Shown: positions 1-5,248, counted from the stretch's first letter. The stretch is DNA of 5,248 bases from an uncultured Butyricicoccus sp. (GCA_900555465.1 USLE01000122.1:1-5248); one strand, 5' to 3'. The notes: generated from the sequence alone by a model not told the origin. Numbers and translations are program-made.

Positions 1-2388
1 GCCGAGCTTTAAACGCCGCTGGAGCATGGAGGTAGACGCCTGTCGGCAGTCCATGATGACATCGATCGCTTCCTCGATCATCTCGTCCTCGTCCTCGCCC
101 GGGTCGCCGGACGAGCCGCCGCCCTTGCTGTCCACCTGCTCCGCCTGACGCTCGATGTGCTCGAGGATCTCCTCATTATATTCGGCCGTGCTTGTCTGCT
201 TGATATGCGCGATGACCGCTTCGATCTCGTCCGACGAGATAAAGCAGCCCTGCACGCGGGTGGGTTTGCCCTCGCCCAGCGGCGCATACAGCATATCGCC
301 CTTGCCGATCAGCTTTTCCGCGCCGGTCGTATCCAGAATGATGCGGGACTCGATCTGGCTCGCCACCGCGAACGCGATGCGCGACGGGATGTTCGCCTTC
401 ATGATGCCGGTGATGACGTCCGCCGAGGGGCGCTGGGTCGCAACGACAAGGTGCATACCCGCGGCGCGCGCCTTCTGCGCAATGCGGCAGATCGAGGTCT
501 CGACCTCCTTGGCCGCGACCATCATCAAGTCGGCCAGCTCGTCGATCACAATGACGATCTGCGGCAGCACCTGATACTGCTCGGGATCGCCGCCCTCCTC
601 CTGCTCGGCCTTGGCTTTTTCCGCGCGCATCAGGTCGTTGTAGCCGACCAGATTGCGCACCTGATGGTCTGCGAACAGCTTGTAGCGGCGCTCCATCTCG
701 CCGACCGCCCAGTTGAGCGCGCCCGCCGCCTTTTTCGGGTCGGTGACGACCGGGATGAGCAGGTGCGGGATGCCGTTGTAGTTGCCCAGCTCGACCATTT
801 TCGGGTCGACCATGATCAGCCGCACTTCCTCGGGCGTGGATTTATACAAAATCGAGATCAGCATGGAGTTGATGCACACAGACTTACCCGAGCCGGTCGT
901 ACCGGCGATCAGCATATGCGGCATCTTGGCGATGTCGCCGATGACCGGTTTGCCGGTGATGTCCTTGCCCACGGCAAAGGACAGGCGGCTGCGCGCATTC
1001 GTAAACGCCGGGGAGGCGATGCACTCGCGGATGTAGACCGTGTTGACCGTCTTGTTCGGCACCTCGATGCCGACCGCGACCTTATCCGGGATGGGCGCGA
1101 TGCGCACGTTCGCTGCGCCGAGCGACAGCGCGATATCATCCGACAGCGCGGTGATGCGCGACAGCTTGATGCCGCGCGGGATGGACAGCTCGAACCGCGT
1201 CACCGACGGGCCGCGCACGATGCCGATGATCTGCGCTTCGATGTTGAAGGATTGCAGCGTGTCGATCAGGCACTCGGAGTTCTCCCGCAGCTCAGCTTCC
1301 GCACCGCGGGCGGAAACGTGCTTGCCCTGTCCGAGCAGCTCGATCGGCGGGTAGTCGTAGACCTGCGCAGGGGCCTTCTGACTCTCGTCCATCTGGTCGT
1401 TCAGCGCGGCCTGCTCGTCCTCGCTCATCTTTTCCGCCTTCTTGGGCTTGCTCTCCGCCGGGGCGGCGGGCGCTTCCTCCTCTTCCGGCCTGTTTTCCAC
1501 CAGATCGAGGATGCTCACCTGCTCGCCCGTGGTCTCCTCCTTGAGCGAGCGCAGGTATTCGTCCGGCGCCATCGGCTTGCCGCCCGCGCGGCGGTGCGGA
1601 TGGGCCTCCGGGTCCTCGCCCGGCTTATCCTCGCCGGGCGGCTCGGTATCCAGCGGGATGTCGATATCCGTCTTGCGGCGGGCGGCGCGGCGCTCCTCGC
1701 GCTTCTGCGCGTGCACGGCCGCGACCTCATGGACGTTGGGCAGCTTGGGCGGCGCTTCATAGCGCTCGCGCTCCTCCTCGTCCTCATATTCGTATTCCGG
1801 CGGACGGAACATTTCAACCAGCGCCTGCGGCGTGATTCGGCACGCACCGAGCAGCGCTGCAACCGCGAGAATCAGCAGAACCAGCAGCGCACCAACCGAG
1901 GACAGCGCCCACTCGAGCACGATGTACAGCCCGCCGGACAGCAGGCCGCCCGAGTCGCCCGCCATGCCGGTCCGGAGCAGGCCGGTCAGTGTTTTCATGG
2001 AGAAATCGTATTCGTTCGCGCAGGTAAACGCATGGATGATGCTGCCGACCAGCACGGGCAGCACCGCAATGCACACGCCGCGCAGGCGCACCGGCCCTTT
2101 CTGCCGCGCAAACAGCAGCCCCGCCAGCGCCAGCAGCGCAAACGGCAGCACATAGCTGCCCTTGCCGATCACCGCGCCGATGCCGCGGTGCAGCCAGACC
2201 AGCACAACGCCGTCGATCGGCAGGATCGCCAGCAGGCACAGCAGGCCGAGCACCGCCCAGATCGCGCCCCACGCGGCGCGGGACAGCATCGGCTCGGGCT
2301 CGGGCGCACGCCGCGCCGCCTGCCCGCCGCGCGGTGCGGATTTTGCAGATTTCGCCGTTTTTTTGGTTGTGGATTTTCTTGCAGCCAA
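1..2388 (-). CDS. ftsK: DNA translocase FtsK/SpoIIIE (3' end beyond window)
   Basis: ATP-driven double-stranded DNA pump of the division septum, which clears chromosome DNA during division or sporulation. The window holds 796 codons. Residues 1-30 are a basic, Lys/Ser/Ala-rich N-tail. Four hydrophobic segments follow, at about 39-57, 75-93, 103-121 and 152-182. A charged, acidic linker (about 198-360, with [13 protein letters not shown] near 199-211) leads to the motor. The motor carries Walker A GTTGSGKS at 496-503 (K502), Walker [13 protein letters not shown] at 611-622 (D616, E617) and the ATQRPS motif at 650-655. The last residues (about 770-796, [14 protein letters not shown] onward) are the start of the winged-helix gamma domain, whose remainder lies off the left edge. 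I chose the TTG at 2386-2388 because it gives a typical FtsK start ([12 protein letters not shown]) and has GCGAGG 10 nt upstream. The frame stays open upstream to a TAA at 2533-2535, with in-frame ATGs at 2526, 2505 and 2490. The family call is firm; the start is less so. SpoIIIE is the alternative name. Confidence 0.96.
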   Translation of the reverse strand, partial: MAARKSTTKKTAKSAKSAPRGGQAARRAPEPEPMLSRAAWGAIWAVLGLLCLLAILPIDGVVLVWLHRGIGAVIGKGSYVLPFALLALAGLLFARQKGPVRLRGVCIAVLPVLVGSIIHAFTCANEYDFSMKTLTGLLRTGMAGDSGGLLSGGLYIVLEWALSSVGALLVLLILAVAALLGACRITPQALVEMFRPPEYEYEDEEERERYEAPPKLPNVHEVAAVHAQKREERRAARRKTDIDIPLDTEPPGEDKPGEDPEAHPHRRAGGKPMAPDEYLRSLKEETTGEQVSILDLVENRPEEEEAPAAPAESKPKKAEKMSEDEQAALNDQMDESQKAPAQVYDYPPIELLGQGKHVSARGAEAELRENSECLIDTLQSFNIEAQIIGIVRGPSVTRFELSIPRGIKLSRITALSDDIALSLGAANVRIAPIPDKVAVGIEVPNKTVNTVYIRECIASPAFTNARSRLSFAVGKDITGKPVIGDIAKMPHMLIAGTTGSGKSVCINSMLISILYKSTPEEVRLIMVDPKMVELGNYNGIPHLLIPVVTDPKKAAGALNWAVGEMERRYKLFADHQVRNLVGYNDLMRAEKAKAEQEEGGDPEQYQVLPQIVIVIDELADLMMVAAKEVETSICRIAQKARAAGMHLVVATQRPSADVITGIMKANIPSRIAFAVASQIESRIILDTTGAEKLIGKGDMLYAPLGEGKPTRVQGCFISSDEIEAVIAHIKQTSTAEYNEEILEHIERQAEQVDSKGGGSSGDPGEDEDEMIEEAIDVIMDCRQASTSMLQRRLKLG

Positions 2389-2425
2389 TGTGTTGTAACC
2401 TCGCTTTAGTCCTCTTTCCCGTATT

Positions 2426-2449
2426 GCCGCGCGGAACACGCCGCGCGGC
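2426..2449. repeat. Perfect 9-bp inverted repeat in the ftsK leader
   Basis: The arms GCCGCGCGG (2426-2434) and CCGCGCGGC (2441-2449) are exact reverse complements around a 6-base loop, so a very stable hairpin forms on either strand. On the plus strand it is followed by CCGTTTTGT, which resembles a weak terminator, but no plus-strand gene lies upstream. On the minus strand it falls 37 bases before the ftsK start codon, inside the 5' leader. It could affect translation or stability of the ftsK message, or block antisense transcription. The structure is seen directly; its role is inferred. Confidence 0.6.
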
Positions 2450-2453
2450 CCGT

Positions 2454-2483
2454 TTTGTATTCTCCTTATGCCGTTCCCGGCAA
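2454..2483 (-). promoter_or_regulatory. Possible weak promoter for ftsK
   Basis: On the minus strand, TTGCCG (2483-2478) and TACAAA (2459-2454) are separated by 18 bp. They match the sigma-A consensus at 3/6 and 4/6 positions. The site lies just after the terminator-like hairpin, so it could start an ftsK transcript independent of the upstream one. The match is modest and could be chance. Confidence 0.25.
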
Positions 2484-2487
2484 AAGC

Positions 2488-2664
2488 CATGAAAAGCCAG
2501 GACATACGGCCTGACTTTTCATCCATTGCAGTTTATACCATTGCGGTCAGGCGCGCGGCGGCCGCGGCCGAGCCGGCCCGCCCGGGCAGATGCGCGCCCA
2601 GCCGGAAGCGCGGCGTCCCGGACAAATGCGTCGGGGGGTCTCCTGATGGATTATGCTTACATAC
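2488..2664 (-). ncRNA. Candidate structured small RNA or leader RNA upstream of ftsK
   Basis: An extended -10 promoter predicts a transcript starting near 2664, and a terminator-like hairpin would end it near 2488, giving about 177 nt. The body is extremely GC-rich and self-complementary. An outer 7-bp stem pairs 2550-2556 with 2592-2598, and inside it GGCGG/CCGCC and GCCG/CGGC arms can nest. No convincing coding sequence fits. AGGAG near 2642 has no ATG, GTG or TTG at a usable distance, and the other small frames are arginine/alanine-rich strings typical of GC-rich noncoding DNA. I do not recognise it as 6S RNA, SRP RNA or a known riboswitch. It could equally be only the 5' part of the ftsK mRNA. 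Confidence 0.3.
2491..2520 (-). terminator. Terminator-like stem-loop (or attenuator) before ftsK
   Basis: The arms 2491-2501 (GAAAAGCCAGG) and 2510-2520 (CCTGACTTTTC) pair over 11 bp around an 8-base loop. One position is informative: it is a C/A mismatch in plus-strand RNA but a G-U wobble in minus-strand RNA, so the fold is better on the minus strand. There the 5' arm is A-rich and the 3' arm ends in UUUUC, followed by AUGGCUUUUG, as in many Firmicute intrinsic terminators. The U-run outside the stem is short, so termination may be partial. It lies downstream of the 2671-2699 promoter and upstream of ftsK, where it could end a small RNA or attenuate ftsK transcription. Confidence 0.45.
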
Positions 2665-2670
2665 AGATTT

Positions 2671-2699
2671 ATTATAGCATATCCGCGCGCTGAATACCA
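2671..2699 (-). promoter_or_regulatory. Extended -10 sigma-A type promoter pointing toward ftsK
   Basis: On the minus strand a perfect TATAAT (2676-2671) is preceded by TGC, giving the extended -10 form TGnTATAAT. The -35 position at a 17-bp spacing reads TGGTAT (2699-2694), which is poor; this is common when an extended -10 is present. The local AT-rich patch stands out in a GC-rich region. Transcription would begin near 2664, about 276 nt before the ftsK start codon, leaving a long leader. Confidence 0.6.
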
Positions 2700-2735
2700 C
2701 TGTTTTTGGCGCAAACGCTGCCCTGCGGCAGAATT

Positions 2736-3557
2736 TTACCCGTTCTCTGCAAGAATGCGGTCGATCGCCGCCGCCACGCCGTCCTCGGCGTTGGTCAGGG
2801 TCTCCCGCTTGCAGATCGCCTTGACCGCGTCGCTGGCATTGCCCATTGCAATGGGCAGTGCGACCGCGTGCAGCATCTCGAGGTCGTTTTCGCTGTCCCC
2901 GATCGCCGCGGCGCGGGACAGATCGGTGCCGAGCGCGCGGCACAGCATACCGAGCGCGGTCCCCTTGTCCGCAGCGGGCGTGACCACCTCGATATTGTCC
3001 GCCGCCGAGCTCATCACGCGCACGCCCGGGATCTGCTCGATCTGGCTGCGGATCATACCCAGCATGACCGGATCATTGCTGCGCGCGAAGATCTTGTCCA
3101 CCGACAGGCGGTGATCCGCAATGTATTCCGCAACCGAGGGCACCACCTGCTTGACCGCGAGGTAGCCTTCGTTGGACTTGTATCTGCCGAACTCCAGATC
3201 ATCGTAGGGCGTGATGAGCAGCGTTTCGCCCACATAGATCATCGCCGTGATGCCGATGCGCTCGACCGCCGCAGCCGCGCGCACCGCCGGCTCCCACGGC
3301 ATGGACATGCGCATGGTGCACCGCCCCTCGGTCACGCTGGAGATCGACGCACCGCCCGAGGTGACCATCACATCGTCCGTCCCGAGGGCGATGGCAAAAT
3401 CGCGCGCCTCCCCGCAGATGCGCCCGGTCGAAATCACGACATGCAGCCCTGCCTCGCGCGCGCGGCGCACCGCGTCCCGCGTGGCATCGGATACCGTGTT
3501 GTCCGGCGTGAGCGCCGTACCGTCGAGGTCGAGCGCGATCAGTTCAATTTTTTGCAT
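2736..3557 (-). CDS. Cof-type HAD-IIB family hydrolase (phosphatase)
   Basis: Complete 273-residue cytosolic protein of the Cof/YidA-like HAD-IIB family, Mg-dependent enzymes that usually dephosphorylate sugar phosphates, nucleotides or cofactors; the exact substrate cannot be read from sequence. All four HAD motifs are present: motif I DLDGT (10-14, with nucleophile D10 and acid/base D12), motif II STG (43-45), motif III lysine K198 in DKGTAL, and motif IV GDSENDLEML (220-229, with D221 and D225 for Mg). The cap domain lies between motifs II and III, as expected for type IIB. The length is typical. The ATG at 3555-3557 is supported by AGGGGG (3565-3570) 7 nt upstream, and the protein opens directly into motif I. 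It has its own promoter (3594-3622), divergent from the terminase genes. The stop lies 347 bp before ftsK, with no strong terminator seen. Confidence 0.95.
   Translation of the reverse strand: MQKIELIALDLDGTALTPDNTVSDATRDAVRRAREAGLHVVISTGRICGEARDFAIALGTDDVMVTSGGASISSVTEGRCTMRMSMPWEPAVRAAAAVERIGITAMIYVGETLLITPYDDLEFGRYKSNEGYLAVKQVVPSVAEYIADHRLSVDKIFARSNDPVMLGMIRSQIEQIPGVRVMSSAADNIEVVTPAADKGTALGMLCRALGTDLSRAAAIGDSENDLEMLHAVALPIAMGNASDAVKAICKRETLTNAEDGVAAAIDRILAENG
2836..2861. repeat. 26-bp near-perfect palindrome inside the HAD gene
   Basis: Positions 2840-2857 form an 18-bp perfect palindrome (TGCCCATTGCAATGGGCA). It extends to 13-bp arms at 2836-2861 with one imperfect pair (T2839/G2858). 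It falls in codons for the ALPIAMGNA stretch, a conserved part of the HAD-IIB fold shortly after motif IV, so protein constraint may explain much of it. It could also be a dyad for a DNA-binding protein or cause a hairpin in the mRNA. Confidence 0.6.
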
Positions 3558-3593
3558 TGTATTTCCCCCTGCTCAGGTTTTCCGTTCCTAATC

Positions 3594-3622
3594 AGGATAC
3601 CGCAGCGGATAATAAATTGCAA
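3594..3622 (-). promoter_or_regulatory. Promoter of the HAD gene
   Basis: On the minus strand, TTGCAA (3622-3617) and TATCCT (3599-3594) each match the sigma-A hexamers at 4/6 positions, with the preferred 17-bp spacing. Transcription would start near 3587, giving a leader of about 30 nt that contains the AGGGGG ribosome binding site. The -35 lies 13 bp from the LexA-type box, so a bound repressor would sit just upstream rather than on this promoter. Confidence 0.6.
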
Positions 3623-3635
3623 GCCTTTAAAATAT

Positions 3636-3649
3636 CGAACATTTGTTCT
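3636..3649. promoter_or_regulatory. LexA (DinR)-type SOS operator
   Basis: CGAACATTTGTTCT matches the Gram-positive LexA/DinR box (CGAAC-N4-GTTYC type, CGAACRNRYGTTYC in Bacillus) at all of the GAAC and GTTC half-site bases, with the correct 4-bp gap. The central third purine and the last base deviate. Its final base is the first base of the terminase -35, so a bound repressor would block that promoter. This placement is typical for SOS genes and predicts release on DNA damage. The motif is seen directly; LexA binding is inferred, and another phage repressor with a similar half-site is possible. Confidence 0.65.
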
Positions 3650-3677
3650 TGACTTTTCCCTCCCCTGCGTCTATTCT
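3649..3677 (+). promoter_or_regulatory. Sigma-A type promoter of the terminase genes
   Basis: TTGACT (3649-3654, 5/6 match) and TATTCT (3672-3677, 4/6 match) are separated by exactly 17 bp. The predicted start near 3684 leaves a leader of about 46 nt before the GTG of the small gene. The LexA-type box touches the -35. The promoter is one of the few AT-rich patches in the window. Confidence 0.7.
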
Positions 3678-3712
3678 TTGCCTCACGGGAAACGTAAGCA
3701 AATCCAATCCCG

Positions 3713-3719
3713 AAGGAGG
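3713..3719 (+). promoter_or_regulatory. Ribosome binding site of the small terminase-like gene
   Basis: AAGGAGG is a near-complete match to the 16S anti-Shine-Dalgarno. The GTG at 3730 follows after 10 nt, slightly long but usable. It settles the start: an earlier in-frame TTG at 3643 lies inside the LexA box, upstream of the predicted transcript. Confidence 0.8.
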
Positions 3720-3729
3720 CGAGGCCATT

Positions 3730-3939
3730 GTGCAAAAAAAGCACCATCCGGAGGATCTGATCCGGATGCTGTACGACATCGCGGACGACGCGGAAGCGCC
3801 CGCGAACAGCCGGCTGACCGCGATCAAAGAGATCCTCGACCGGACGGTCGGCAAGGGGATGCTGCTGGACGGCGGAGAAAAAGCGCCCGAGCCGGTCGAG
3901 ATCGTGTTCCGGGTCGTAAACGATACGAATTCCCCGTAA
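3730..3939 (+). CDS. Small terminase-like phage protein, 69 aa
   Basis: Short acidic, helical protein starting at GTG behind AAGGAGG. Residues 8-41 (PEDLIRMLYDIADD ... SRLTAIKEILDRTVGK) resemble the short helix-loop-helix stretch seen in many phage proteins encoded just before the large terminase. In those, an 'ARLAAIKEILDRAYGK'-like segment is typical of small terminase subunits and related DNA-recognition proteins. The C-tail (50-69) is a short beta-like EPVEIVFRVVND segment. If this is the small subunit, it is shorter than usual (typically 120-200 aa) and may be only its C-terminal part, or an accessory protein. It overlaps the next gene: its TAA is 3937-3939, and the large subunit frame is picked up at 3936. 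Its promoter carries a LexA-type box. Function is by context and resemblance, not a firm family match. Confidence 0.72.
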   Translation: MQKKHHPEDLIRMLYDIADDAEAPANSRLTAIKEILDRTVGKGMLLDGGEKAPEPVEIVFRVVNDTNSP

Positions 3940-5234
3940 CACAGCGGCAGGCGGCATTCATCCAATCGGGTGCGTTTGAAACGCTGTTCGGCGGCGCCGC
4001 GGGCGGCGGCAAGAGCCACGGCCAGCTGCTGGACGCGCTGCGGTTTGCGGTGGTCTATCCCGGCTCGCGGCAGCTCATGCTGCGGCGCACCATGCCCGAG
4101 CTCGAGCGCTCGCTCATCCCCGCGTCGCTGCGGCTGTATCCGCAGAGCATCGCCAGCTACAAGGTCAGCGAGCACCTGTGGCAGTTCGCAAACGGTTCGC
4201 TGCTCGAGTTCGGCTACTGCGATGCGGAAAGCGACGTGACAAAGTACCAGTCCGCCGAGTATGACGTGATCCGGTTCGACGAGCTGACCCACTTCACGGA
4301 AAGCCAGTTCACCTACCTGCTCTCGCGTGTGCGCGGCACGAACGGCTTCCCCAAGCAGGTCAAATCGACGACCAACCCGGGCGGGGTCGGCCACCAGTGG
4401 GTCAAGGCGCGGTATATCGATCCTGTGCCGCCCGACACGGTGGCCGAATACGACGGCGGCACGCGCATTTTCCTGCCCGCCAGGCTGTCGGACAACCCAT
4501 TCTTGCAGCGGGCAGACAAGGATTATGAAAAGCGGCTGCGGCTGCTCTCTCCGCACGACCGCAAAGCACTGCTCGACGGCGTGTGGGAGCTGGACGAAGG
4601 GCGGTATTTCAGCGAGTTCTCCGCAGAACTGCATGTCACCCCGCCCTATGCGATCCCCAGGCACTGGCGGCGGTACCTGACGATCGACTACGGCCTGGAT
4701 ATGCTCGCCGCGCTCTGGATCGCGCAAAGCCCGGACGGGTACAGCGTAGTATACAGAGAGTTATATCGTCCTGGATTGATTATCTCCGAGGCTGCGGCGG
4801 CGATCCAGTCCTGCGAGCCGCCGGGCGAGCGCATCGACTGCCGACTCGCCCCGCCCGACCTCTGGAACCGGCGGCAGGAGACCGGCAAAAGCGCGGTAGA
4901 GCTGTTCGCGGACTGCGGGCTGGACTTCGACAAAAGCAGCAACGAGCGCGTCGCCGGGTGGCTGGCGCTGCACGAGCTGCTCGCCCCGCGGAAAGACGAG
5001 CGCGGCACAGTGCGGCCCAAGCTGACCATCTTCGACACCTGCCGCAACCTGATCCGCACCCTGCCCGCCCTGCAGCACGATACCCGCAACCCGTCCGACG
5101 TGGCGAACACGCCGCACGAGCTGACGCACGCGCCGGACGCGCTGCGCGGATACGCGGCGACGATCTACGAGCCGCCCGCACCGGTGCAGCCGACCATGTA
5201 TGACTGCGAGGTGGGAGAGTTTCTCTCCTTCTAG
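3936..5234 (+). CDS. Phage terminase large subunit (PBSX/Terminase_6 type), unusual start
   Basis: ATPase-nuclease motor that pumps phage DNA into the procapsid and cuts it. Taking GTA at 3936 as residue 1, the protein has 432 residues, full length for this family. Walker A is GGAAGGGKS (19-27, K26), Walker B YDVIRFDE (109-116, D115, E116), and the coupling motif STTNPGG is at 144-150. The RNase H-like nuclease domain supplies its acidic residues at TIDYGLD (D251, D255), PPDLWN (D308) and THAPDALRGY (D401). The N-terminus FPVTQRQAAFIQSG matches the expected lead-in to Walker A. Between the predicted transcript start and Walker A there is no in-frame ATG, GTG or TTG; the first in-frame GTG (4050) and ATG (4077) lie after K26 and would remove the ATPase loop. 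The stop is TAG. A GTA start with translational coupling, -1 slippage from the small gene at the T-TCC-CCG before its TAA, or a sequence error are the options. The family call is strong, the start uncertain. Confidence 0.9.
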   Translation, partial: VTQRQAAFIQSGAFETLFGGAAGGGKSHGQLLDALRFAVVYPGSRQLMLRRTMPELERSLIPASLRLYPQSIASYKVSEHLWQFANGSLLEFGYCDAESDVTKYQSAEYDVIRFDELTHFTESQFTYLLSRVRGTNGFPKQVKSTTNPGGVGHQWVKARYIDPVPPDTVAEYDGGTRIFLPARLSDNPFLQRADKDYEKRLRLLSPHDRKALLDGVWELDEGRYFSEFSAELHVTPPYAIPRHWRRYLTIDYGLDMLAALWIAQSPDGYSVVYRELYRPGLIISEAAAAIQSCEPPGERIDCRLAPPDLWNRRQETGKSAVELFADCGLDFDKSSNERVAGWLALHELLAPRKDERGTVRPKLTIFDTCRNLIRTLPALQHDTRNPSDVANTPHELTHAPDALRGYAATIYEPPAPVQPTMYDCEVGEFLSF

Positions 5235-5235
5235 G

Positions 5236-5248
5236 GGGTACCCTACCC
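5236..5248. other. Short stem-loop right after the terminase stop, cut by the window edge
   Basis: GGGTA (5236-5240) and TACCC (5244-5248) can pair around a 3-base loop, directly after the TAG stop. The window ends here, so it cannot be seen whether the stem is longer, whether a T-tract follows, or whether a new gene begins. Confidence 0.3.

Larger units (their letters stand above)
2389..2735. other. Structured intergenic region between HAD gene and ftsK
   Basis: This 347-bp gap contains no protein gene I can support. Read on the minus strand, in the direction of both neighbours, it holds in order: an extended -10 promoter (2671-2699); a very GC-rich stretch with nested inverted repeats (outer arms 2550-2556 and 2592-2598); a terminator-like stem-loop (2491-2520); a weak second promoter (2454-2483); a perfect 9-bp stem-loop (2426-2449); and the ftsK ribosome binding site. 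Just after the HAD stop, a 5-bp hairpin (2718-2731) lacks a good T-tract, so it is a poor terminator. The HAD transcript may therefore run into this region. Confidence 0.7.

Noticed and set aside
157..2409. A 750-codon open frame on the plus strand opposite ftsK
   Set aside because: It is rich in Arg, Leu, His, Asp and Gln with no recognisable domain, and lies exactly antisense to a well-conserved FtsK. Long stop-free antisense frames are common in GC-rich genes.
2718..2731. CTGCC-CTGC-GGCAG hairpin after the HAD stop as its terminator
   Set aside because: The stem is only 5 bp and is followed on the minus strand by CGTTTGCG rather than a run of T, so termination here is doubtful.
2533..2943. 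A 136-codon minus-strand frame overlapping the end of the HAD gene
   Set aside because: Its first half is a frame-shifted shadow of the HAD gene, and its second half is Pro/Ala/Arg-rich GC noise with no usable start at a proper distance from the AGGAG near 2642.
3680..3720. A hairpin (GCCTC and CGGGA pairing with TCCCG and GAGGC) that would hide the terminase ribosome binding site
   Set aside because: The GCCTC arm (3680-3684) lies at or before the predicted transcript start near 3684, so most of the outer stem would not be in the mRNA; the remaining 5-bp stem with a 17-base loop is weak.
3643..3729. A longer version of the small terminase-like protein starting at TTG 3643
   Set aside because: That codon lies inside the LexA-type box and upstream of the predicted transcript start. 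The GTG at 3730 has a strong ribosome binding site.
3874..3883. A-run at 3878-3882 as a -1 frameshift site joining the small gene and large terminase
   Set aside because: The P-site glutamate codon GAA would re-pair badly with AGA, no upstream stimulatory Shine-Dalgarno or clear downstream structure is seen, and the product would carry an arginine-rich linker. The stop-proximal TTCCCCGTAA is a better candidate if slippage occurs at all.
2706..3935. Open plus-strand frame running from 2706 into the large terminase, suggesting an 842-residue protein
   Set aside because: The first part is antisense to the HAD gene and crosses the promoter region and small terminase-like gene out of frame. Only the part from about 3936 looks like protein.
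4583..5203. A 206-codon plus-strand frame inside the large terminase
   Set aside because: It is an Arg/Ala-rich shadow of the terminase reading frame with no domain and no ribosome binding site.

Overview
The window reads as chromosomal DNA from a high-GC member of the Clostridia, most likely a gut Oscillospiraceae/Ruminococcaceae-type Firmicute. The reasons are a four-helix FtsK/SpoIIIE translocase, AGGAGG-like ribosome binding sites, sigma-A type promoters, a LexA operator of the Bacillus type, and a PBSX-like terminase of the kind common in clostridial prophages. The assignment to family is an inference from protein character; no search was run.

Layout. Positions 1-2388 (minus strand) hold most of an FtsK/SpoIIIE DNA translocase, cut off by the window start inside its C-terminal gamma domain. 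Positions 2389-2735 are a 347-bp gap with no convincing protein gene. It holds an extended -10 promoter, a very GC-rich foldable stretch, a terminator-like hairpin, a second weak promoter and a further strong hairpin, all reading toward ftsK. This could be a small RNA or an attenuated ftsK leader. Positions 2736-3557 (minus) encode a complete Cof-type HAD phosphatase with its own promoter.

From about 3594 to 3729 lies a compact divergent control region: the HAD promoter to the left, a LexA-type (SOS) box at 3636-3649 in the middle, and a TTGACT-17-TATTCT promoter to the right whose -35 touches the LexA box. The right-hand promoter drives a 69-codon small terminase-like gene (3730-3939) and a large terminase subunit (3936-5234). 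The large subunit has all the expected ATPase and nuclease motifs, but no ATG, GTG or TTG is available to start it. Its likely start is GTA at 3936, a single base away from a classic GTGA stop/start overlap.

Working picture: the ftsK and HAD genes are ordinary housekeeping genes. The terminase pair is the left edge of a phage-derived packaging module that continues beyond the window. Its promoter appears to answer directly to DNA damage, and no integrase, repressor or early phage genes lie between it and the host genes. That fits either a truncated prophage or a domesticated phage-like element (PBSX- or gene-transfer-agent-like). The sequence to the right would decide between these.
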